This document shows, one piece after another, positions 36,697 through 50,062 of a stretch of DNA of 64,000 nucleotides. Source of the DNA: Quatrionicoccus australiensis (GTDB lineage: Bacteria; Pseudomonadota; Gammaproteobacteria; Burkholderiales; Rhodocyclaceae); the NCBI RefSeq assembly GCF_020510425.1, contig NZ_JAHBAH010000001.1, positions 434,001 to 498,000 of the forward strand, read 5' to 3'. How positions within the stretch are numbered: position 1 is the first letter of the stretch; each line of letters begins with the position of its first letter. The position numbers were made by a program, and so were the translations under genes. The notes below the pieces were generated by a model. It was not told the origin of the DNA. It ran no database searches and worked only from the letters and a program-made list of their open reading frames with translations.

Positions 36697-37512
36697 ATGA
36701 GCCATCCGCTGCAAGCCACCATCGACGACCTCTGGGAACGCCGTACCGAACTCACCACCCAATCCGCCGACGCCATCAAGATCATCGAATCCGTGATCGG
36801 CGATCTGGATAGCGGCAAGCTGCGCGTTGCCGAAAAGATCAACGGTGAATGGGTCGTCAACCAGTGGGCCAAGAAGGCCGTGCTGCTCTCCTTCCGCACC
36901 CGCGACAACCGCGTCCAGGAAGCCGGCGACGTCCGCTTCTACGACAAGGTCGACACCAAGTTCCAGGGCTGGAGCGAAGAACAGTTCAAGGCCGGCGGCT
37001 TCCGCGTCGTGCCGGGCGCCTTCGCGCGCAAGGGTTCGCACATCGCGAAGAACGTCGTGCTGATGCCCTCCTTCGTCAACATCGGCGCCTTCGTCGATGA
37101 AGGCACCATGGTCGACACCTGGGCCACCGTCGGTTCCTGCGCGCAGATCGGCAAGAACGTGCACCTGTCGGGCGGCGTCGGTATCGGCGGCGTGCTTGAG
37201 CCGATCCAGGCCGGCCCGGTCATCATTGAAGACAACTGCTTCATCGGCGCCCGTTCGGAAGTCGTCGAAGGCGTCGTCGTCGAAGAAAACTCCGTGCTCG
37301 GCATGGGCGTCTATCTCGGCCAGAGCACCCCGATCTACGACCGCGCCACCGGCGAAATCAGCTATGGCCGCGTGCCGAGCGGTTCCGTGGTGGTCAGCGG
37401 CAACCTGCCCAAGGGCGACGGCGCCTACAGCATGTACGCCGCCATCATCGTCAAGCGCGTCGATGCCCAGACCCGCTCGAAGACCAGCATCAACGACCTG
37501 CTGCGCCCTTAA
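36697..37512 (+). CDS. dapD: Tetrahydrodipicolinate N-succinyltransferase DapD
   Basis: 271 residues. An N-terminal helical domain ([16 protein letters not shown]) precedes a left-handed beta-helix of hexapeptide repeats ([56 protein letters not shown]). It is the first committed step of the succinylase DAP pathway and uses succinyl-CoA. Ribosome site AGAGAGAA. A large hairpin follows the stop. Confidence 0.97.
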   Translation: MSHPLQATIDDLWERRTELTTQSADAIKIIESVIGDLDSGKLRVAEKINGEWVVNQWAKKAVLLSFRTRDNRVQEAGDVRFYDKVDTKFQGWSEEQFKAGGFRVVPGAFARKGSHIAKNVVLMPSFVNIGAFVDEGTMVDTWATVGSCAQIGKNVHLSGGVGIGGVLEPIQAGPVIIEDNCFIGARSEVVEGVVVEENSVLGMGVYLGQSTPIYDRATGEISYGRVPSGSVVVSGNLPKGDGAYSMYAAIIVKRVDAQTRSKTSINDLLRP

Positions 37513-37521
37513 AGCCAGGAC

Positions 37522-37577
37522 TGCGCAATGTTGCTGGTGGCACGGTACGCACCCGCAACATTGCGCATGATTTTTAG
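37522..37577 (+). terminator. 13-base-pair hairpin between dapD and pilU
   Basis: TGCGCAATGTTGC (37522-37534) pairs perfectly with 37555-37567 around a 20-base loop that can itself form GGTG/CACC pairs. A weaker T-run (TGATTTTT) follows. It is probably a terminator or processing site that separates dapCD expression from pilU-dapE. Confidence 0.6.
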
Positions 37578-37613
37578 CACCACCGAGTTCCACTACCTAA
37601 CGAAGGTCTTGCC

Positions 37614-39937
<2,324 letters not shown>

Positions 39938-39974
39938 GCGCTCGATCCTGCCCCCCCGATCCTGAAAACAAAAA

Positions 39975-40874
39975 ATGACCGATCCCGCCGCCCGCAGCGA
40001 ACTCATCACCATTCGCGACTTCATCCGCTATGCGGTCAGCCGCTTCAATGCCGCGCAACTGTTTTTCGGCCATGGCAGCGACAACGCCTGGGACGAAGCC
40101 GTTTACCTGACGCTGCACACGCTGCACCTGCCGCTTGACCGCCTCGAACCCTTCCTCGATGCCCGTCTGCTGCCCGGCGAGCGTGAAACCCTGCTCGGCG
40201 TCTTCCGCCGCCGCTGCGAAGAGCGCCTGCCGGCCGCCTACCTGACCAACGAAGCCTGGCTGGGCGAACACCGTTTCTACGTCGACGAGCGCGTCATCGT
40301 GCCGCGCTCCTTCATCGCCGAACTGCTGCAGGAACAACTGACGCCGTGGATCGAAGACCCGTGGGCCATCCACTCGGCGCTCGACCTGTGCACCGGCTCC
40401 GGCTGCCTCGCCATCCTGACCGCGCTCGCCTTCCCGGAAGCCGAAGTCGATGCGGTCGACCTCTCGGAAGACGCGATTTCCGTCGCCGAACGCAACGTCG
40501 CCGACTACCACCTGAACGACCGGGTCAACATCATCCAGTCCGATGCCTTCACCAGACTGGCCGGCAAGCGCTACGACCTGATCATCTCCAACCCGCCCTA
40601 CGTCAATGCCGAATCGGTCGACCTGCTGCCGCCGGAGTATCTGCATGAGCCGGAACTGGCGCTCGGCTCGGGCGAAGACGGTCTCGACTTCACGCGCATC
40701 ATCCTCGCCGAAGCGAAAAAGCACCTGACGGAAGACGGCATCCTGGTCGTCGAAATCGGCCACAACCGCGATGCGCTTGAAGCCGCCTACCCCAACCTGC
40801 CCTTCATCTGGCTCGACACCGAAGCCGGCGACGAATACGTCTTCCTGCTGCGCGCAGAAGACCTGCCGGAATAA
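39975..40874 (+). CDS. prmB: PrmB, ribosomal protein L3 glutamine methyltransferase
   Basis: 299 residues. The N-terminal helical part (DNAWDEAVYLTLHTLHLPLD) and the HemK-type SAM-methyltransferase core (DLCTGSGCLAILTALAFP) are followed by the catalytic NPPY (IISNPPYVNAES). The DNAWDEA stretch distinguishes PrmB from PrmC. It methylates a Gln of ribosomal protein L3. Located 37 bases after dapE on the same strand. Confidence 0.95.
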   Translation: MTDPAARSELITIRDFIRYAVSRFNAAQLFFGHGSDNAWDEAVYLTLHTLHLPLDRLEPFLDARLLPGERETLLGVFRRRCEERLPAAYLTNEAWLGEHRFYVDERVIVPRSFIAELLQEQLTPWIEDPWAIHSALDLCTGSGCLAILTALAFPEAEVDAVDLSEDAISVAERNVADYHLNDRVNIIQSDAFTRLAGKRYDLIISNPPYVNAESVDLLPPEYLHEPELALGSGEDGLDFTRIILAEAKKHLTEDGILVVEIGHNRDALEAAYPNLPFIWLDTEAGDEYVFLLRAEDLPE

Positions 40875-40883
40875 GCAGGCAGC

Positions 40884-41753
40884 TTGAACAAGCTTTTCGA
40901 AATACCCAGCCCTTTCGAGATCGAAACGGGCACCGTGCTCATGCTCGAACCGGGCTGGGCGCGCGAGGGCGAGTTGCGCGCCCAGTTGCTCGACGAGAGC
41001 TACCCGAAGCCCTTCGTCATCGACAACGGCAAGTCGCGCTTCCTGTATTTCAACGTGCGCCTGATGCAGAGCGAAATGTCGCTCAAGGCGCCGCACGACC
41101 TCGCCTTGCGGTACACGCAGAAAATGATGGCATTTCTGCTTTTCCAGCCGCGCCCGAAACGCATCGTGCTGATCGGTCTGGGCGGCGGCTCGTTGATCAA
41201 GTTTTGCTACCAGCGCATGCCGGGCACCCACCTGACTGCGGTCGAACTCAATCCCGACGTAATCGCCCTGCGCGACGCTTTTGCCGTGCCGGCCGACGAC
41301 GAGCGCCTGCAGATCATCGAGGCGGATGGCGCCGAATTCATCGAGAACACCGAAAAGGGCATCGATGTACTGCTCGTCGACGCCTTCGACAAGACCGGCT
41401 TCGCGCCCAGCCTGGCCAACCGCGAGTTTTTCGAAAACGCCTACGCCAAGCTGGCTGGCAACGGCGTGCTGGTCATCAACCTGGCCGGCGAAAAGGAAAC
41501 CTACGCCGGCCTGATCGGCGAGGCGATGCACGTTTTCGACGACCAGGTCATCGTGATCTCGGTGCCCGACGACGGCAACCACGTGCTTTACGCCTTCCGC
41601 GAGCTCTACTTCGAGCCGCGCTGGCGCTGGCTGCACAACTACGCCAAGGAGTTGCGCGCCAAATTCGGCCTCGATTTCCCGGCCTTCGTGCAAAAGATGG
41701 AACGCTCGACCAAGCTCGGTCTGGCCCGCCGCGAGGCGCTGCGCGGCCGCTGA
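40884..41753 (+). CDS. Spermidine synthase-like SAM-binding protein
   Basis: 289 residues with a spermidine synthase-type Rossmann domain: RIVLIGLGGGSLIKFCYQRMP is the SAM/decarboxy-SAM loop, TAVELNPDVIALRDAF and IIEADGAEFIEN follow, and DVLLVDAFDKTGF contains the conserved Asp. It lacks the full polyamine-site pattern I would expect of a true SpeE, and no speD is nearby, so a methyltransferase or other aminopropyl-like role is possible. TTG start at 40884, ten bases after prmB. Confidence 0.82.
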   Translation: MNKLFEIPSPFEIETGTVLMLEPGWAREGELRAQLLDESYPKPFVIDNGKSRFLYFNVRLMQSEMSLKAPHDLALRYTQKMMAFLLFQPRPKRIVLIGLGGGSLIKFCYQRMPGTHLTAVELNPDVIALRDAFAVPADDERLQIIEADGAEFIENTEKGIDVLLVDAFDKTGFAPSLANREFFENAYAKLAGNGVLVINLAGEKETYAGLIGEAMHVFDDQVIVISVPDDGNHVLYAFRELYFEPRWRWLHNYAKELRAKFGLDFPAFVQKMERSTKLGLARREALRGR

Positions 41754-41754
41754 A

Positions 41755-41958
41755 TCAGGGTTTGTCGCCGCCTGCCTGCTCGGCGCGCTGCGCCGCCTGT
41801 TGACTGGCCTGATCAAGCTTTTGCTGCACCTCCTGCAGCGTCTTCTGACCCTGTTCAACTTCCTGCTTTTTCAGGGATGCCGCCGTCGCAGCCGTGCCAA
41901 CGGTTTCGACGCCACAAGCGGCAAGGAACAACAGGGAAGCGAGCAAAGCGGTTTTCAT
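41755..41958 (-). CDS. Small lipoprotein with coiled-coil tail
   Basis: 67 residues. Lipoprotein signal MKTALLASLLFLAACG (Cys15) followed by a Gln/Glu-rich helix (KKQEVEQGQKTLQEVQQKLDQ) likely to form a coiled coil. The family is unknown; it resembles small envelope lipoproteins found in related genomes. Its ATG overlaps the pepD stop (ATGA), so both are translated together. Convergent with the spermidine synthase-like gene. Confidence 0.78.
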   Translation of the reverse strand: MKTALLASLLFLAACGVETVGTAATAASLKKQEVEQGQKTLQEVQQKLDQASQQAAQRAEQAGGDKP

Positions 41959-43436
41959 GCTTTTTCCTTTACATCCACCGCGGCCAGAATGGCCTGCAAC
42001 AAATGCCAGCAACGCTCGACCGCGGCCACTTCGACCGCCTCGCCCGGCGCATGCGCACCGCGGATGGTCGGGCCGAAGGAGACGATGTCCAGACTCGGAT
42101 ACTTGGCCCCGATGATGCCGCATTCCAGCCCGGCATGGATCACCTGGACGCTGGATTCAGCGGCGAATTCGCGGTGATAGACCTGCTGGCACAGCGCGAG
42201 CAGCGGCGAAGCCGGGTTCGGTGTCCAGCCCGGGTAATAACCACTCTGTTCGGTCGACGTGCCGGAAAGGGCAAAAAGGCTGACGATCTCCGCGGCTAGC
42301 GCCAGACTGCCGCTGTCCTGCAGCGAACGCAGCATGAAATTGCAACTGCCGCCGGCCGGTTGCACATCGACCATGCCGAGATTGTTCGAGGTCTCGACCA
42401 CACCCGGCAAAGCCCGGCTCATCCGCCGCACGCCATGCGGCGCGGCATGCAGCGAGGCCAGCCAGACCGCCTGCTCGGCAGGGGCCAGCAGTTCGGGTAC
42501 ATCGCAGGCCGCCAGGCTCAGGCAAACGCCATCATCGACGCCGCGCAACTCCTGGCGCAGCACGGTTTCGATTTCCTTCAGGCAGGCTCCAACCGCAGTC
42601 TGCGTCCCCGGCGGCAGCGCAAGCACGGCGACTGCTTCGCGCGGCAAGGCATTGCGCGCCGTCCCACCGAGCAGGCTGGCCAGACGCAGCGGGAATTTCT
42701 GCTCAAGCTCGCGCAGCACGCGCACCAGCAACTTGATCGCGTTGCCGCGCTCTTCATGGATATTGACGCCGGAATGGCCGCCGCGCAGCCCGCCCAGCTC
42801 GATGCGCCAGCCCTGCCAACCAACCGGCACCGGTTCAGGCAGCCCGGACCGGGCAACGTTGACGTCCAGCCCGCCGGCACAGCCGAGATAGAACTCGCCC
42901 CATTCCTCGGTATCGAGATTGAGCATCAGGCTGCCCTGCAGCAATCCCGGCTCAAGACCACGCACGCCGCCCATGCCGGCCTCTTCGTCAACAGTAAACA
43001 GGGCTTCGAGCGGACCATGCTGCAGTTCGGCATCTTCCAGCGCCGCCAGCATCAGCGCCACACCGATGCCGTTGTCGGCGCCCAGCGTGGTGCCCTCGGC
43101 GACCAGCCAGCCATCGCGCAGCACCGGCCGGATCGGGTCACGGGCAAAGTCATGCGGCGTGTCGGCATTCTTCTGGCAGACCATGTCGAGATGCGCCTGC
43201 AGGATGACGCCCGGCAGATGCTCGCGCCCGGGCGTCGCCGGCTTGCGGATAATCAGGTTGCCAGCGGCGTCGACCGTTGCCGGCAGACCATGCGCCTGCG
43301 CCCAATCGAGCAGATCCTGGCGCAGCGCCGCTTCCTCCTTGGACGCCCGCGGAATCGCGCACAAACGGGAAAAATGTTGCCAGACGCGGGCGGGCGCCAG
43401 AGAAGAGAAAACATCCTGAGCAGCAAAAGTGGCCAT
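41955..43436 (-). CDS. pepD: Aminoacyl-histidine dipeptidase PepD
   Basis: 493-residue M20 peptidase. VILQAHLDMVCQKN supplies the first metal ligand region, TLGADNGIGVALML the bridging Asp, LFTVDEEAGMGGVRGL the catalytic Glu pair, and GLRGGHSGVNIHEERGNAIKLL the dimerisation-domain signature. It hydrolyses Xaa-His and related dipeptides. The ATG at 43436 is chosen over an upstream frame that runs into the tRNA terminator. Length is as expected. Confidence 0.95.
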   Translation of the reverse strand: MATFAAQDVFSSLAPARVWQHFSRLCAIPRASKEEAALRQDLLDWAQAHGLPATVDAAGNLIIRKPATPGREHLPGVILQAHLDMVCQKNADTPHDFARDPIRPVLRDGWLVAEGTTLGADNGIGVALMLAALEDAELQHGPLEALFTVDEEAGMGGVRGLEPGLLQGSLMLNLDTEEWGEFYLGCAGGLDVNVARSGLPEPVPVGWQGWRIELGGLRGGHSGVNIHEERGNAIKLLVRVLRELEQKFPLRLASLLGGTARNALPREAVAVLALPPGTQTAVGACLKEIETVLRQELRGVDDGVCLSLAACDVPELLAPAEQAVWLASLHAAPHGVRRMSRALPGVVETSNNLGMVDVQPAGGSCNFMLRSLQDSGSLALAAEIVSLFALSGTSTEQSGYYPGWTPNPASPLLALCQQVYHREFAAESSVQVIHAGLECGIIGAKYPSLDIVSFGPTIRGAHAPGEAVEVAAVERCWHLLQAILAAVDVKEKA

Positions 43437-43454
43437 GGCGAACCCTGAAAGTGA

Positions 43455-43488
43455 AAACCCCCGAACATCTTTCGACATTCGGGGGTTT
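43455..43488 (-). terminator. Terminator of tRNA-His
   Basis: An 11-base-pair stem (43455-43465 with 43478-43488) with a 12-base loop, followed on the minus strand by TTTTCAC. It lies directly after the tRNA-His 3' end and before pepD. Confidence 0.82.
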
Positions 43489-43494
43489 AAATTC

Positions 43495-43571
43495 TGGGGC
43501 GACTGATGGGGCTCGAACCCACGACAACCGGAATCACAATCCGGGACTCTACCAACTGAGCTACAGCCGCC
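43495..43571 (-). tRNA. tRNA-His (GTG anticodon)
   Basis: 77-nucleotide cloverleaf on the minus strand with a genomically encoded CCA (43495-43497). The extra G at -1 pairs with C73, the identity element of tRNA-His. Anticodon GTG at 43535-43537. D-arm (AGCTCAGTTGGTAGAG) and T-arm (GGGTTCGAGCCC) are canonical; the acceptor stem has one G-U pair. Confidence 0.97.
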
Positions 43572-43724
43572 GCTGAGCGAAGGCGCGCATTGTACGAACT
43601 TCTGAAAGCGCTGTCTACAACTTCTTCTTCAATTGCTGCAAGCGAATGCAACTGCTGTCAGTTTGATCCACCGTGATAGAATTGACAGCTTTATTTTTCG
43701 GCTCTGTAGTCACAAGGAATTCTC

Positions 43725-45029
43725 ATGGAAGCAACCACTGCACAAGCTAACGAACTCGAACGTAGCGTCGACCTCTCCATCGCCATTGCCGATATCGAGA
43801 AGGAAATGGACCAGCGCCTGAAGCGCATGGGCAAGAACATCAAGATGCCGGGCTTCCGTCCGGGCAAGGTGCCGCTCCACATCGTCAAGCAGCAGTATGG
43901 CGACCAGGCTCGTCACGAAATCCTCTCCGAACAGCTCGACCGCGTCTTCGGCGAAACCGTGACCGCCCAGAAGCTGCGCGTTGCCGGCTACCCGCGCATC
44001 GAGCCGAAGACCACCGAAAGCACGACCCACATCGAGTTCGCTGCCACCTTCGAAATCTACCCGGAATTCGTGCCTGGCGACCTGTCGACCGCTGAAGTCG
44101 AACGTCCGGTTCTCGAAGTCGGCGAAGCCGAAATCACCAAGACCCTCGACATCCTGCGCAAGCAGCGCGTTTCCTACGCCGACGCCGACCGCGCCGCCGC
44201 CAAGGAAGACCGTGTTGTCATCGACTTCCTCGGCAAGAAGGACGGCGTGCCGTTCGCCGGCGGTGAAGCCAAGGATTACCCCTTCGTGCTCGGCCAGGGT
44301 CAGATGCTGCCCGATTTCGAAAACGCTGTCGAAGGCGCCAAGGCTGGCGAATCGAAGACTTTCGACCTGGCTTTCCCGGCTGACTACCACGCCAAGGATC
44401 TGGCCGGCCAGACGGTCCAGTTCGACATCACCGTCAAGCAGGTGCAAGCCCCCGTCCTGCCGGAACTCGACGCCGAGTTCGCCACCAGCATGGGCATTGT
44501 CGACGGCGACGTCGCCAAGATGAAGGCCGAGATCGAAGCCAACCTGAAGCGCGAAGTGAAGAAGCGCATCGAAGCCAAGCTCAAGGATCAGGTCATGGAA
44601 GCCCTGCTCAAGGCCAACCCGATTGCCGTACCGGGCGCCCTGATCGAAATGGAAATCCAGCGCCTGATGCAGGCTGCCCGCCAGGATATGGAACAGCGCG
44701 GCATGAAGACCAAGGACTTCCCGATCCAGCCGGAATGGTTTGCCGACCAGGCAAAGCGCCGCGTCACCCTTGGCCTGGTTCTTGCTGAAGTCGTCAAGAC
44801 GGAAAAGCTGCAAGCAACGCCGGAACAGGTTCGTGCGATGGTCGAAGAAACCGCCCAGAGCTACGAGCATCCGGAAGAAGTCATCCGTTGGTATTACGCT
44901 CAACCGCAGCGCCTCCAGGAAGTCGAAGGCGTCGCAATCGAGAACAATGTGGTTGAATGGGTTCTGGGCAAGGCCAAGGTCACTGACAAGGCTGCCGTTT
45001 TTGATGAACTGATGGGCCAGAACCAGTAA
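43725..45029 (+). CDS. tig: Trigger factor
   Basis: 434 residues in three domains. The ribosome-binding domain has the signature GFRPGKVPLHIVKQQYG (about 44-60), the FKBP-type prolyl isomerase domain spans about 155-240 (DRVVIDFLGKKDGVPFAGG), and the helical C-terminal chaperone domain follows. It binds nascent chains at the ribosome exit. Ribosome site AAGGAAT. First gene of the usual tig-clpP-clpX-lon order. Confidence 0.98.
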   Translation: MEATTAQANELERSVDLSIAIADIEKEMDQRLKRMGKNIKMPGFRPGKVPLHIVKQQYGDQARHEILSEQLDRVFGETVTAQKLRVAGYPRIEPKTTESTTHIEFAATFEIYPEFVPGDLSTAEVERPVLEVGEAEITKTLDILRKQRVSYADADRAAAKEDRVVIDFLGKKDGVPFAGGEAKDYPFVLGQGQMLPDFENAVEGAKAGESKTFDLAFPADYHAKDLAGQTVQFDITVKQVQAPVLPELDAEFATSMGIVDGDVAKMKAEIEANLKREVKKRIEAKLKDQVMEALLKANPIAVPGALIEMEIQRLMQAARQDMEQRGMKTKDFPIQPEWFADQAKRRVTLGLVLAEVVKTEKLQATPEQVRAMVEETAQSYEHPEEVIRWYYAQPQRLQEVEGVAIENNVVEWVLGKAKVTDKAAVFDELMGQNQ

Positions 45030-45085
45030 TTTCCGGCACGTCACAAAAACAACAAACGTCTGTAACGTAACCAACAAGGGCTGAC

Positions 45086-45715
45086 ATGAATATCGACAAC
45101 GCAAGCAACTGGGATCCGCAAGCACTGGGCCTCATCCCGATGGTGGTAGAACAGAGCGGCCGTGGCGAGCGCTCTTACGACATCTACTCCCGCCTGTTGA
45201 AAGAGCGGGTGATCTTTCTTGTCGGCCCGGTTAACGACAACACCGCCAACCTGGTCGTCGCCCAACTACTGTTCCTTGAAGCGGAAAACCCGGACAAGGA
45301 CATTTATTTCTATATCAACTCGCCGGGTGGTTCGGTGACGGCTGGCATGTCGATTTACGACACCATGCAGTTCATCAAGCCCGACGTGTCGACGCTGTGC
45401 ATTGGTCAGGCGTGCTCGATGGGCGCCTTCCTGCTCAACGCCGGCGCCAAGAACAAGCGCTTTGCGCTGCCCAATTCACGCATCATGATTCACCAGCCAC
45501 TCGGTGGCTTCCAGGGCCAGGCCTCGGATATCGCCATCCACGCCAAGGAAATCCTCTCCATCCGTGACCGTTTGAACCGGATCATGGCCGAACACAGCGG
45601 TCAACCGCTGGAACGGATCGAAAAGGATACCGACCGCGACAATTTCCTTTCTGCTGACGAAGCGGCAGAATACGGCTTGATTGACAAGGTGCTTACCCGC
45701 CGCGATGCGGCTTGA
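45086..45715 (+). CDS. clpP: ClpP protease subunit
   Basis: 209 residues. Catalytic Ser111 ([12 protein letters not shown]), His136 ([10 protein letters not shown]) and Asp near 185 are present, as are [11 protein letters not shown] and the hydrophobic-pocket region [23 protein letters not shown]. Forms the tetradecameric peptidase core used by ClpX. Starts 56 bases after tig and leads into clpX within 15 bases. Confidence 0.98.
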   Translation: MNIDNASNWDPQALGLIPMVVEQSGRGERSYDIYSRLLKERVIFLVGPVNDNTANLVVAQLLFLEAENPDKDIYFYINSPGGSVTAGMSIYDTMQFIKPDVSTLCIGQACSMGAFLLNAGAKNKRFALPNSRIMIHQPLGGFQGQASDIAIHAKEILSIRDRLNRIMAEHSGQPLERIEKDTDRDNFLSADEAAEYGLIDKVLTRRDAA

Positions 45716-45729
45716 CCGGAGAAATTCAG

Positions 45730-46992
45730 ATGTCTAAAGGCGGCCAGGAAAAACTGCTGTACTGCTCCTTCTGCGGCAAGAGCCAGCACGAAGTCAAAAA
45801 GCTTATCGCCGGCCCGTCGGTGTTCATCTGTGACGAGTGCATCGCACTGTGCAACGACATCATTCGTGACGAGTTGCCCGAGGAAGCCGCCAAGGCAGGT
45901 CGCTCCGACCTGCCGACGCCGCGCGAGATCAGTTCCATTCTCGACCAGTACGTGATCGGCCAGGAAGTTGCCAAGCGCATCCTCTCGGTTGCCGTGTACA
46001 ACCATTACAAGCGCTTGCGCCACACCGCCAAGAACACCGGCGAAGTGGAACTGGCGAAGAGCAACATCCTGCTGATCGGCCCGACTGGTTCCGGCAAGAC
46101 CCTGCTCGCCCAGACGCTGGCCCGCATGCTCAATGTTCCCTTCGTGATGGCCGATGCCACCACGCTGACCGAAGCCGGCTATGTCGGCGAGGACGTCGAG
46201 AACATCATCCAGAAGCTGCTGCAAAAATGCGATTACGACATCGAAAAAGCACAGCAGGGCATCGTTTACATCGACGAAATCGACAAGATTTCGCGCAAGT
46301 CCGACAACCCGTCGATCACCCGTGACGTTTCCGGTGAAGGCGTGCAGCAGGCCCTGCTCAAGCTGATCGAAGGCACGGTTGCCTCGATTCCGCCGCAGGG
46401 GGGCCGCAAGCACCCGAACCAGGACTTCGTCCAGGTCGACACCACCAACATCCTCTTCATTTGCGGCGGCGCCTTCGCCGGCCTGGAAAAGGTCATCCAG
46501 AAGCGCTCCGAAAAGGGCGGCATCGGCTTCGGTGCCGAGGTCAAGAGCAAGGACGACGGCAAGGCTGTCGGCAAGATCCTGCTCGAAACCGAACCGGAAG
46601 ACCTGATCAAGTTCGGCCTCATCCCCGAACTGATCGGCCGCCTGCCGGTCGTCGCAACGCTGCAGGAACTGGAAGAAGACGCTCTCGTCCAGATCCTGAC
46701 CGAACCCAAGAACGCTCTGGTCAAGCAATACCAGAAGCTGTTCAACATGGAAGAGGTCGAACTGGAAATTCGCCCCGGCGCCCTGTCGGCCATTGCCAAG
46801 AAAGCACTCGATCGCAAGACCGGTGCCCGCGGCCTGCGCTCGATCATGGAACATGCCTTGCTCGACATCATGTACGAACTTCCGGGCATGGAGAATGTCG
46901 AAAAGGTCGTCATCGATGAAAACATGATCACCGGCGACACCCCGCCGCTGCTCATTTACGCCGATCAGCCAAAGGTTTCCGGCTCCAACTGA
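45730..46992 (+). CDS. clpX: ClpX ATPase
   Basis: 420 residues. N-terminal C4 zinc-binding domain ([24 protein letters not shown]), Walker [16 protein letters not shown], Walker [11 protein letters not shown], sensor regions and the IGF loop used to dock ClpP ([14 protein letters not shown]). Unfoldase partner of ClpP. The ATG at 45730 is the family start. A sigma-32-like promoter for lon follows directly after its stop. Confidence 0.98.
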   Translation: MSKGGQEKLLYCSFCGKSQHEVKKLIAGPSVFICDECIALCNDIIRDELPEEAAKAGRSDLPTPREISSILDQYVIGQEVAKRILSVAVYNHYKRLRHTAKNTGEVELAKSNILLIGPTGSGKTLLAQTLARMLNVPFVMADATTLTEAGYVGEDVENIIQKLLQKCDYDIEKAQQGIVYIDEIDKISRKSDNPSITRDVSGEGVQQALLKLIEGTVASIPPQGGRKHPNQDFVQVDTTNILFICGGAFAGLEKVIQKRSEKGGIGFGAEVKSKDDGKAVGKILLETEPEDLIKFGLIPELIGRLPVVATLQELEEDALVQILTEPKNALVKQYQKLFNMEEVELEIRPGALSAIAKKALDRKTGARGLRSIMEHALLDIMYELPGMENVEKVVIDENMITGDTPPLLIYADQPKVSGSN

Positions 46993-46999
46993 GCCGGGA

Positions 47000-47027
47000 C
47001 TTGAATTGCGGTTCCCCGCCCCCACTT
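47000..47027 (+). promoter_or_regulatory. Candidate sigma-32 heat-shock promoter of lon
   Basis: CTTGAAT (47000-47006), a 13-base spacer, then CCCCACTT (47020-47027). This is one mismatch per box from the sigma-32 consensus (CTTGAAA / CCCCATNT) at consensus spacing. It lies eight bases after the clpX stop, and the lon ATG is at 47060. Confidence 0.7.
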
Positions 47028-47059
47028 AGGGGGCACATACCTATTTCAAAGGCATCGTA

Positions 47060-49474
<2,415 letters not shown>

Positions 49475-49484
49475 TTTGTAAGGA

Positions 49485-49518
49485 AAGGCCTGCCGATGCA
49501 TCCGCACCGGCAGGCCTT
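49485..49518 (+). terminator. Hairpin after lon
   Basis: An 11-base-pair perfect stem (49485-49495 with 49508-49518) 10 bases after the lon stop. The T-run is weak, but the position and strength suggest transcription end or 3' protection. Confidence 0.65.
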
Positions 49519-49556
49519 GGCCGTTAACGAGCCCCGGAAAACCCGCGAGAATCCGC

Positions 49557-49586
49557 TTGACACAAGGATTTCGCCAGATATATAAA
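49557..49586 (+). promoter_or_regulatory. Strong sigma-70 promoter of hupB
   Basis: TTGACA at 49557-49562 and ATATAA/TATAAA at 49580-49586 with a 17-18 base spacer, followed by a roughly 50-base leader and the HU gene. Near-consensus, as expected for an abundant nucleoid protein. Confidence 0.8.
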
Positions 49587-49638
49587 TCCGTCCTCACAAA
49601 ATTTCGCTTCTCAAATCCATCCACCTAGGGGACTCAAG

Positions 49639-49911
49639 ATGAACAAAACCGAACTGATTGACCAAATCGCCGCTTCTGCTGACATTTCCAAGGCTGCCGC
49701 CGGCCGCGCCCTCGACGCTACCGTCGAAGCCGTCAAGGCTGCCCTGAAGGCCGGCGACACCGTCAGCCTGATCGGCTTCGGCACCTTCTACGTTGGTGAA
49801 CGCGCAGCCCGCACCGGCCGCAACCCGCGCACCGGCAAGACCCTGGAAATCAAGGCCGCCAAGTCGCCGAAGTTCCGCGCCGGCAAGGGCCTGAAAGACG
49901 CCATCAACTAA
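49639..49911 (+). CDS. hupB: DNA-binding protein HU-beta
   Basis: 90 residues, full length. [27 protein letters not shown] forms the helical dimerisation part, and [21 protein letters not shown] contains the DNA-minor-groove arm with the conserved RNP. Dimeric nucleoid protein. Preceded by a near-consensus promoter and GGGGA ribosome site, followed by tRNA-Val. Confidence 0.97.
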   Translation: MNKTELIDQIAASADISKAAAGRALDATVEAVKAALKAGDTVSLIGFGTFYVGERAARTGRNPRTGKTLEIKAAKSPKFRAGKGLKDAIN

Positions 49912-49920
49912 TCGCATGAC

Positions 49921-49996
49921 GGGTGCTTAGCTCAGTTGGTAGAGCGTCGCCCTTACAAGGCGAATGTCGGCGGTTCGACCCCGTCAGCACCCACCA
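49921..49996 (+). tRNA. tRNA-Val (TAC anticodon)
   Basis: 76-nucleotide cloverleaf. Acceptor GGGTGCT pairs with AGCACCC, encoded ACCA end, anticodon TAC at 49954-49956, D-arm AGCTCAGTTGGTAGAGC, T-arm GGTTCGACCCC. A terminator follows 24 bases later. Confidence 0.98.
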
Positions 49997-50019
49997 GGAT
50001 TCCTCTACAGGAAACCACG

Positions 50020-50045
50020 AACCCCGCTCCTGTAGCGGGGTTTTT
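50020..50045 (+). terminator. Terminator after tRNA-Val
   Basis: Nine-base-pair stem (50020-50028 with 50034-50042), five-base loop, then a TTTTT run. It ends the hupB/tRNA-Val region before the HDOD gene. Confidence 0.93.
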
Positions 50046-50062
50046 GCTGGAAGAGCAAGAAA

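Noticed and set aside
43682-43710. TTGACA and TGTAGT with a 17-base spacer before tig
   Set aside because: The implied start would fall inside the tig ribosome site, so it is unlikely to be the working promoter.
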